DNA of 11,879 nucleotides, taken from assembly GCA_005792805.1 (NCBI GenBank), contig SXQV01000146.1:1-11879 (forward strand), in the 5' to 3' direction. This DNA is from Methylococcaceae bacterium. Lineage in GTDB: Bacteria; Pseudomonadota; Gammaproteobacteria; Methylococcales; Methylococcaceae. A program made the position numbers and the translations under genes. This document shows positions 7,329 through 11,879 of this stretch, piece after piece (the first letter of the stretch is position 1; every line of letters starts with the position of its first letter). The notes below the pieces were generated by a model, which saw only the letters and a list, made by a program, of their open reading frames with translations, was not told the DNA's origin and made no database searches.

Positions 7329-7832
7329 CTACTTCTCATCCAGCAAGGACTGAACCTGTTCGCGCAACTGGGAAGCTTCCGAGGGTTTGAAGCCAAGATG
7401 CACTTGCCGGACCACACCCTTGCGATCAATCAGGTAGGAAGACGGCATGGCCTTAACCCCAAACTCCTGGGGACACTGGCCGCTGGCATCGGCCATGACG
7501 GTAAATCTGGCTGGCGTCTTGGCCAGAAAAGCATTGGCCTCCCCAGGTTCCTCATCCAAATTGACCCCAACAATTTCAAGACCCTTGGGCTTCAGGTCAC
7601 CCTGCAACTTGTTCATGAAAGGAAAGGACTGGGCACAGGGACCGCACCACGACGCCCAGAAGTCCACATAAACCACCTTGCCCTTGAATTGGGCAAGGTC
7701 TTTTGCCGCACTCCCGTCCAGCAGCGCCAGCTTGCAGTTGGGGGCAGCCGCGCCGGGCTTGATGTCAGCCGCCTGACTGACGCCATGGACCAGGAGCAGG
7801 GCAGCCAGCAGTTTTTGTATTTGATTATTCAT
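7329..7832 (-). CDS. TlpA/ResA-like periplasmic thioredoxin
   Basis: A 167-residue exported thioredoxin-fold protein of usual TlpA-family length. Residues 1-21 are a signal peptide (LLAALLLVHGVSQAA). The fold begins with PGAAAPNCKL. The redox site is WCGPC with Cys63 and Cys66, following VVYVDFWAS. The cis-proline lies in KAMPSSYLID (Pro130). Additional Cys33 and Cys120 are present; the latter lies in SGQCPQEFG and could form or relay a second disulphide. TlpA/ResA proteins reduce periplasmic disulphides, for example in apocytochrome c (keeping CXXCH reduced for heme attachment) or in copper-delivery proteins. Substrates nearby could be the CXXCH motifs of the peroxidase, the Cys pair of DUF4266, or the paired Cys of the two secreted paralogues (inference). 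It is 80 nt upstream of DUF4266, same strand, probably cotranscribed. The ribosome site (GAGA) is weak. Confidence 0.9.
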   Translation of the reverse strand: MNNQIQKLLAALLLVHGVSQAADIKPGAAAPNCKLALLDGSAAKDLAQFKGKVVYVDFWASWCGPCAQSFPFMNKLQGDLKPKGLEIVGVNLDEEPGEANAFLAKTPARFTVMADASGQCPQEFGVKAMPSSYLIDRKGVVRQVHLGFKPSEASQLREQVQSLLDEK

Positions 7833-7877
7833 AGTCTCTATTCACGGGGCATGCGCGTTTCGCTAACCATCGAATCA

Positions 7878-7961
7878 AGGGAGTCTCACGACACCGTTCA
7901 TACCGAGCCTTCCGATGGCACTCGGGAAAGTCATGTCGAAGTCCAGTTTCCGGAGTTCCCT
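7878..7961. repeat. 84-bp nested inverted-repeat element upstream of the TlpA gene
   Basis: Three nested symmetric stems share one axis: AGGGA (7878-7882) with TCCCT (7957-7961), CGACA (7889-7893) with TGTCG (7934-7938), and a central hairpin CCGAGCC (7903-7909) with GGC...TCGG (7917-7925, two-base bulge) around the loop TTCCGAT. It fills most of the gap between the secreted protein and tlpA. It could be a REP-like repeat, a structured leader or a processing site. On the minus strand the same stretch also encodes a 29-residue micro-ORF (7964-7875) whose ATG overlaps the preceding stop (ATGA). I cannot tell whether that is translated. Confidence 0.4.
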
Positions 7962-8842
7962 CATGGCAGTTTTTTCATATTTTTCAGTATCGTAGCGGCT
8001 CCGTCCACGGCAAAACAGTTGTGCTTGATGTCAAACGAGACGTTGCCTTCGGTGCTGCCCGACTCACCTGCCTGTTTCACGACATCCAGATAGTAGGTGC
8101 CATTCCCCGCCGCTGACACACCCCAATCGCTGGGCTGCCTGGTCTGGCTATCGGTAGCCACGACTTCCTGTTCCGGGAAACCATCCTTGCGCACTCTGAG
8201 GGCAAGGTTGAACGGCTTGTTCTTGCTCGCAAATCTGATCTGGAACTTGTACTCACTGGTTTCCAGTCCTTTCTTGGTGCTCGCGCATTCCAGACTCCAG
8301 TGTTTTTCGGTGGCGAACCTGGGCAGGGAACTGGAGATACTTTTGTATTTTGCCGGTGGCGGGCCGTTACAGGATGACAGTTTCTGAATAGATTCGCCGG
8401 TGTGGGCGCCATTCGCCGCCAGACAGTGAGCCGTAATCAGATACTCCATAGTGCCATTCAATGAGGTCTGACCCTCCCGCAGCGTCTTATCGACCTTGAC
8501 GCCATACACGCCGGGCCCCGCCTTGAACGTGATCGTCGGGGAAGGGATGCCACTGCCATTTTGCCGGGCGACGGTTGACTGGCTGGCGCCATCCTTGGAG
8601 GCCGTCATTTGGACGTTAAACGGACGGTTGGCCGTTTTACCCTTGATACTAAACTGGTACATGGCGGCCTCGGGTCCACCCTGGCTGGCATAACAGGTGA
8701 CCTTGTAGCAAATCGCCGCATTGGCGGCAGCAGGCAAAACGTCCTTGGTGTCGTCGGCGAGAATCAGACCCGAACTGAAAAGGGAGGCAAAGCCCACCAT
8801 CATTTGGCACCAGGCGTTTGCATCGTTTTGTCTCATGATCAT
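7961..8842 (-). CDS. Secreted protein with two copies of an unknown Cys-paired domain
   Basis: A 293-residue exported protein of a family I do not recognise. Residues 1-29 look like a signal peptide (MMVGFASLFSSGLILA, cleavage before DD). Two repeats follow: about 44-153 and about 180-290. Shared features, in order, are an N-terminal Cys (C50 / C186), Y-x-F-x-I, K-x-x-x-x-P-F-N (RPFNVQM / KPFNLAL), a K-D-G turn, G-x-Y near the middle, and a closing H-C (C140 / C276) with AxxGA. The first ends HCLAANGAHTG, identical in pattern to the truncated paralogue at 1-683. The alternating hydrophobic pattern and Cys pair suggest an Ig-like beta-sandwich (inference). Either ATG 8842 or ATG 8836 could be the start; neither has a strong Shine-Dalgarno. 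It sits 58 nt after the STN-HEAT gene and 128 nt before tlpA, so it may belong to the same transcription unit. Confidence 0.85.
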   Translation of the reverse strand: MIMRQNDANAWCQMMVGFASLFSSGLILADDTKDVLPAAANAAICYKVTCYASQGGPEAAMYQFSIKGKTANRPFNVQMTASKDGASQSTVARQNGSGIPSPTITFKAGPGVYGVKVDKTLREGQTSLNGTMEYLITAHCLAANGAHTGESIQKLSSCNGPPPAKYKSISSSLPRFATEKHWSLECASTKKGLETSEYKFQIRFASKNKPFNLALRVRKDGFPEQEVVATDSQTRQPSDWGVSAAGNGTYYLDVVKQAGESGSTEGNVSFDIKHNCFAVDGAATILKNMKKLP

Positions 8843-8860
8843 GTTACTTATGGTTGTATT

Positions 8861-8890
8861 GTTCTGAATCCAGCAGAAAACATTCAGAAC
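8861..8890. promoter_or_regulatory. Perfect 9-bp inverted repeat between two genes
   Basis: GTTCTGAAT (8861-8869) and ATTCAGAAC (8882-8890) are exact reverse complements separated by 12 nt. The repeat lies in the 58-nt gap between the STN-HEAT gene and the two-domain secreted protein, ending about 19 nt before the latter's start. There is no T-tract after it on either strand, so an operator or an mRNA hairpin that weakens or stabilises the downstream message is as likely as a terminator. Confidence 0.45.
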
Positions 8891-8900
8891 TGTCTGGCAC

Positions 8901-9680
8901 TTACTCTATGCCCAGGCGCAGCCCGGCAAGCGCACGGATGGATTCATCCGGGTCGGTCAGTGCCTGCTGGTAGTAAGGCAGGGTTTTCTCATCTGCCTCG
9001 TCCATGCCATCGAGTGCCGCCAGCCGAACCGAGGGGTGCTCATCACTCATGGCCTGGCTCAACAGTGGAAAGCTGTTTTCGGCATCGAGCAAGACCATGC
9101 CGGTAATGGCTTCGGCGCGCACGTCACCCTCTTCATCACCCAGCGCAGCTTGATACGCCTCACGGAGTGCCTCAGGACTGACCGCTTCAATTCGGGCCAG
9201 CTTTTGCAGCCCGTGAGCTCGATCCTCTGGCGACAGCGAATGCGAAAGAGCCAGGGCCATGTCAATCTCGCGAGCCACTTCCGGATCCAGCTGCGGTGCT
9301 TCAGCAAATGTGGAAGCCAACAAACGAATGCGGGCAAAGCCACCGGCTTTTGGCCGGGCTTTTGGGTTGCCGTCGCGCTCGATCACCAGGCTGGCCTGTG
9401 TTCCCAACAGGCACTGCAACACGCGAGGCAAGGCATTCCCCTGGCAAATCACACTCACTGGCGAAGCCGGGGCTTCCGCGTAATTGAGGGCAACGCCGGT
9501 GTCCTCGGACAAGGCCTGCAGCACTTGATTGAGCGGAATCCGGCTGGCATGCAGCACGACCTGGCCGGTTGGGCCAACCGCGACCCTTAACCCATCTGGC
9601 CGCAAAGAAGCCGAAACTGAGTTGCCCGAAACAGCGATGGGCAACAAGCCAATGAGTAGAGCAAGATGTCGTAAGCGCAT
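8901..9680 (-). CDS. Secreted STN-like domain plus HEAT-repeat protein
   Basis: A 259-residue exported protein. Residues 1-24 form a signal peptide (LALLIGLLPIAVSGNSVSA). Residues about 40-103 resemble an STN domain, the short N-terminal module of secretins and TonB receptors: IPLNQVLQALSEDTGVALNY, a middle strand, then ALPRVLQCLLGTQASLVIER. Cys79 and Cys90 may pair. Residues about 150-259 are HEAT-like helical repeats with the recurring pattern D-x-x-x-x-V/I-R-x-x-A: GDVRAEAITGM, PSVRLAALDGM and ESIRALAGLRL. Both modules are protein-interaction folds, so a periplasmic adaptor or assembly factor is likely, but no specific role can be assigned. It is first in the accessory run and has a sigma-54-like promoter 63 nt upstream. 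ATG 9680 is chosen because the signal peptide begins there; the ribosome site is weak (CGAG). Confidence 0.8.
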   Translation of the reverse strand: MRLRHLALLIGLLPIAVSGNSVSASLRPDGLRVAVGPTGQVVLHASRIPLNQVLQALSEDTGVALNYAEAPASPVSVICQGNALPRVLQCLLGTQASLVIERDGNPKARPKAGGFARIRLLASTFAEAPQLDPEVAREIDMALALSHSLSPEDRAHGLQKLARIEAVSPEALREAYQAALGDEEGDVRAEAITGMVLLDAENSFPLLSQAMSDEHPSVRLAALDGMDEADEKTLPYYQQALTDPDESIRALAGLRLGIE

Positions 9681-9742
9681 GGCTCGTTGAGGTTAAAGCA
9701 ATCTGAAATTCATGGCCGGAAGACGGCAGGATGTATAAAGAT

Positions 9743-9759
9743 TGCAAATGCCGGGCCAA
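9743..9759 (-). promoter_or_regulatory. Candidate sigma-54 (-24/-12) promoter
   Basis: Read on the minus strand, the sequence is TTGGCCCG-GCAT-TTGCA. Against the sigma-54 consensus YTGGCACG-N4-TTGCW it has one mismatch (C for A in the -24 box) and the exact GG-to-GC spacing of 12. It lies 63 nt before the ATG of the STN-HEAT gene, leaving a leader of about 50 nt. A sigma-70 alternative is poor: a TTTATA-like -10 exists at about 9733-9739, but no well-spaced -35 precedes it. If real, transcription would need an enhancer-binding activator; I see no obvious activator site in the remaining gap. Confidence 0.45.
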
Positions 9760-9839
9760 AGGCAAGGTACCAAGTATTTCAATCAGTTATAAATCACCGG
9801 GTCACGGCCAGCGGATGGCACCACGTGTTTTGACACACT

Positions 9840-10454
9840 TCACTGCGGCATATGCCACACTTCGCCCGGAGCTTGCCGAAACCGCTCACGATTGAGCGCC
9901 AGCCACTGCAAAGCCAGCGCCGGAATCGCGGAATCGATGATACCGGCATCCAGCCAGGCCAAGGCTTCATCAAGACCAACCACAAGCACCCGGATGTCCT
10001 CGTCCTCCTCGGCCAAACCATAGATACCTTCCTTTACACCCTCGACCACGCCGCAAAACACACTGACTTTTTCGGAGCAGCCGCCGGGAGTGCTGTAAAA
10101 CTCCCCAATGCGGATCAGCTCACCCAACTGGCAACCCGCCTCTTCCATCGCCTCTCTCCGGGCGACGCCTTCGGGGCTCTCGCCCGGCTCGATCGCGCCG
10201 GCAACAATCTCCAACAGCCAGGGAACGGTTTTGTCACCCAGTGCGCCAATACGGAACTGCTCGATCAGCACGACTTGGCCGGTGCCGGGATCATACGGGA
10301 TCACCGCCGCACAGCGTCCCCGGTGAAACAGCTCACGGGTCAAGGGCGGGCTCCACCCCCCTTCAAACAGGGTATGACGCAAGCGGAACCGGCTAAGATT
10401 GAAAAATCCCCGGTAAACCGGGGATTCCTCAAGCACCTCGTAAGCCTTGCTCAT
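9840..10454 (-). CDS. nudF: Nudix hydrolase, ADP-ribose pyrophosphatase type
   Basis: A 204-residue cytoplasmic protein with a complete Nudix box at 86-108: Gly86, Glu92, Arg100-Glu101, Glu104-Glu105 and Gly107, matching G-x5-E-x7-R-E-U-x-E-E-x-G-U. These residues bind the catalytic Mg ions. The upstream segment (YRGFFNLSRFRLRHTLFEGG and RCAAVIPYDP), VPWLLEIVAG just before the box and EFYSTPGG after it are typical of ADP-ribose pyrophosphatases, which split ADP-ribose to AMP and ribose 5-phosphate. Length is normal for NudF. The start lies 20 nt after the sppA stop, so it is probably the last gene of the housekeeping operon. A different nucleoside-diphosphate-sugar substrate is possible. Confidence 0.9.
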   Translation of the reverse strand: MSKAYEVLEESPVYRGFFNLSRFRLRHTLFEGGWSPPLTRELFHRGRCAAVIPYDPGTGQVVLIEQFRIGALGDKTVPWLLEIVAGAIEPGESPEGVARREAMEEAGCQLGELIRIGEFYSTPGGCSEKVSVFCGVVEGVKEGIYGLAEEDEDIRVLVVGLDEALAWLDAGIIDSAIPALALQWLALNRERFRQAPGEVWHMPQ

Positions 10455-10474
10455 GGCATCCGCCGGGTGCGCAC

Positions 10475-11470
10475 TTAGTGAGGCATAGCGGACAGCCCGC
10501 TGCCGGACTCCAGCAGAACATGGCCGACGGAGGCCCCAAGCCGCCGGGACATCCGGTCGAACAGGTTTTCCTCCGGATTGAAATTAGTCAGCTTCTTGGC
10601 ACCGATGACCTCTTCCGCGACGTGGCGTACATCACCCAATTCGTCGGCGAGACCCAGCTTGATGCCTTCCGCTCCAGTCCAGATGAGGCCGGAAAACATA
10701 TCCGGGATTTCCTTGAGCCGAGAACCCCTGCCCTGTTTGACCGCATCGATGAACTGCTGGTGAACCTGGCCCAGCACACCCTGCATATGCTGCTTTGCCA
10801 CCGGATCAACGGGTGCGAAGGGGTCCATGAGCGCCTTGTGCTCACCGGCGGTCATGATGCGCCGCTCGACACCAAACATTTTCATGGTGTCGACAAAACC
10901 GAAACTGCCCATGATGACGCCAATGGAACCGACCACACTGGCATTGTTTACATAAATCTTGTCCGCCGCAGAGGCGATGTAATAGCACCCGGAGGCGCAC
11001 ATATCCGCCACAACGGCATAAATGGCGAGTTCCGGCTTCAGCTTTTTTAACCGCCGGATTTCGTCGTACACATACGCGGATTGAACGGGGCTTCCTCCCG
11101 GACTATTCACCCGCAGAATGATGCCTTTGGTGTGCTTGTCTTCCACTGCGTCACGCAGACCTTCGATGATGCTGTCGGCACTCGCCGGCTGGCCGGGCGC
11201 GATGACCCCGGCCACGTCAACGACGGCGGTATGGCTGTCACCGTCCTTCCCGGAAACTGATCCACTCCAAGGCTTGTAAGCCATCCACAGGGCACCCCCG
11301 AGATAAACGGCCAGCAGGGACTTGAAGAAGATGCCCCAGCGGCGGGAGCGGCGCTGCTCCTCGACCGATGCCAGCAGGACTTTTTCTAGCGTCTCACGCT
11401 CCCAATGGCTGGCCTCGGGAACAGGCCGGGAAGTTTTAACTGACTCGGTGGATTCTTGGGTCATCGTCAT
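10475..11470 (-). CDS. sppA: Signal peptide peptidase SppA, short S49 form
   Basis: A 331-residue inner-membrane protease of the single-domain S49 type. A cytoplasmic N-terminus (1-44) precedes one membrane segment (about 46-64, GIFFKSLLAVYLGGALWMAY), and the protease domain faces the periplasm. Family motifs include LRVNSPGGSP (119-128), the nucleophile Ser160 in DMCASGCYYIASAAD, SVVGSIGVIMGSFGF (178-192) and the general base Lys212 in GEHKALMDPFAP. SppA digests signal peptides left in the membrane after secretion. The gene starts 6 nt after the stop of the HAD phosphatase, so the two are cotranscribed. ATG 11470 has GAAG close upstream; ATG 11464 is an alternative giving a protein two residues shorter. 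Confidence 0.93.
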   Translation of the reverse strand: MTMTQESTESVKTSRPVPEASHWERETLEKVLLASVEEQRRSRRWGIFFKSLLAVYLGGALWMAYKPWSGSVSGKDGDSHTAVVDVAGVIAPGQPASADSIIEGLRDAVEDKHTKGIILRVNSPGGSPVQSAYVYDEIRRLKKLKPELAIYAVVADMCASGCYYIASAADKIYVNNASVVGSIGVIMGSFGFVDTMKMFGVERRIMTAGEHKALMDPFAPVDPVAKQHMQGVLGQVHQQFIDAVKQGRGSRLKEIPDMFSGLIWTGAEGIKLGLADELGDVRHVAEEVIGAKKLTNFNPEENLFDRMSRRLGASVGHVLLESGSGLSAMPH

Positions 11471-11476
11471 TACGCT

Positions 11477-11879
11477 TCAAATATGGTTAAGGAGTTCAAG
11501 GGTGGTCTCAAGACACATCAAGGGATCAAGGGCCATCAGTTCATCCCGTGAGTTGGCGCCGCAAGTGACGGCCACGGCATCAACCCCGGCATTGTGGGCC
11601 ATACGCAAATCATGCAGGGAGTCCCCTACAAGCAGGGTGCGCACCTGGCTGACCTGAAGCTCCTCCAATAATTCATGAATCATCAGTGGATGGGGTTTGG
11701 AGGCGCTTTCATCGGCACAGCGGGTCGCATGGAAAAAGCCGGTCAGGCCGGTTTCATTCAGGGCATGATCCAAAGCGGAGCGCGCCTTGCCGGTTGCAAC
11801 CGCCAGTTTGTAGCCACGGTCGCGGAGCTCATGCAGGCCGGTTTCCACCCCCTCGAACAGGCTTAACCGATCACCTGCA
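11477..11879 (-). CDS. HAD-family phosphatase (phosphoglycolate phosphatase-like), 5' end cut by window edge
   Basis: The frame is open from the window edge to TGA at 11477-11479, giving 134 codons of the C-terminal part. A GTG at 11848 is not the true start, because in-frame coding continues upstream of it (GDRLSLFEG). Visible HAD motifs: motif II in KLAVATGKAR (Thr), motif III Lys in SASKPHPLM, and motif IV Asp in LLVGDSLHDLRMAHNAG. Motif I (DxDGT) must lie off-window. It belongs to the phosphoglycolate phosphatase-like HAD-IA group. In gammaproteobacteria such as Pseudomonas a gene of this type lies between rluC and sppA, and the sppA neighbour here fits that order. The substrate is unknown. 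Confidence 0.85.
   Translation of the reverse strand, partial: AGDRLSLFEGVETGLHELRDRGYKLAVATGKARSALDHALNETGLTGFFHATRCADESASKPHPLMIHELLEELQVSQVRTLLVGDSLHDLRMAHNAGVDAVAVTCGANSRDELMALDPLMCLETTLELLNHI

Noticed and set aside
6780..8093. A 437-codon open frame on the plus strand
   Set aside because: It is antisense to the barrel N-terminus, DUF4266, TlpA and the end of the secreted protein, all of which show clear family motifs. The plus-strand translation has no domain, signal or composition of a real protein and looks like a codon-bias shadow.
11477..11848. HAD phosphatase starting at the GTG at 11848
   Set aside because: The reading frame and conserved sequence continue upstream to the window edge, and the essential first HAD motif is missing from the shorter version.

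Overview
The window reads as a gammaproteobacterial chromosome segment. The DNA is moderately GC-rich by eye, all convincing genes lie on the minus strand, and the right end has the order (rluC expected off-window)-HAD phosphatase-sppA, a gammaproteobacterial housekeeping neighbourhood. The large di-heme peroxidase resembles the surface-associated peroxidase type known from Methylococcus. A methanotroph or relative is therefore possible, but I cannot prove it from this sequence.

Reading in the direction of transcription (right to left), 11879-9840 is a housekeeping block: a 5'-truncated HAD-family phosphatase, an SppA-type S49 signal peptide peptidase and a NudF-type Nudix ADP-ribose pyrophosphatase, with gaps of 6 and 20 nt. 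After a 159-nt gap holding a good sigma-54-like promoter, the accessory region begins: a secreted STN plus HEAT-repeat protein (9680-8901), a secreted two-domain protein of unknown family (8842-7961), a TlpA-like thioredoxin (7832-7329), a DUF4266 lipoprotein (7248-7027), an 893-residue double outer-membrane beta-barrel (6999-4318), a MITE-like repeat, an ApbE-type FAD:protein FMN transferase (4016-3096), a large di-heme cytochrome c peroxidase (3036-907), and a second, 3'-truncated copy of the unknown two-domain secreted protein (683-1).

As far as I recall, DUF4266 + DUF3570 + ApbE + TlpA is a recurring gene set of unsettled function. Three things stand out here. The DUF3570 barrel is fused through a His-rich linker to a second, Met-rich barrel that looks metal- (perhaps copper-) related. 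The DUF3570 half carries a D-x-x-S-G-A-T motif that matches the flavinylation target motif of ApbE enzymes. The set is flanked by two paralogues of a secreted repeat-domain protein and accompanied by a long MauG/CcpA-type peroxidase. My working inference is an envelope redox system: thiol (TlpA), flavin (ApbE), heme (peroxidase) and metal-binding outer-membrane components, possibly linked to copper or peroxide. No tRNA, rRNA, CRISPR array or transposase gene was seen.
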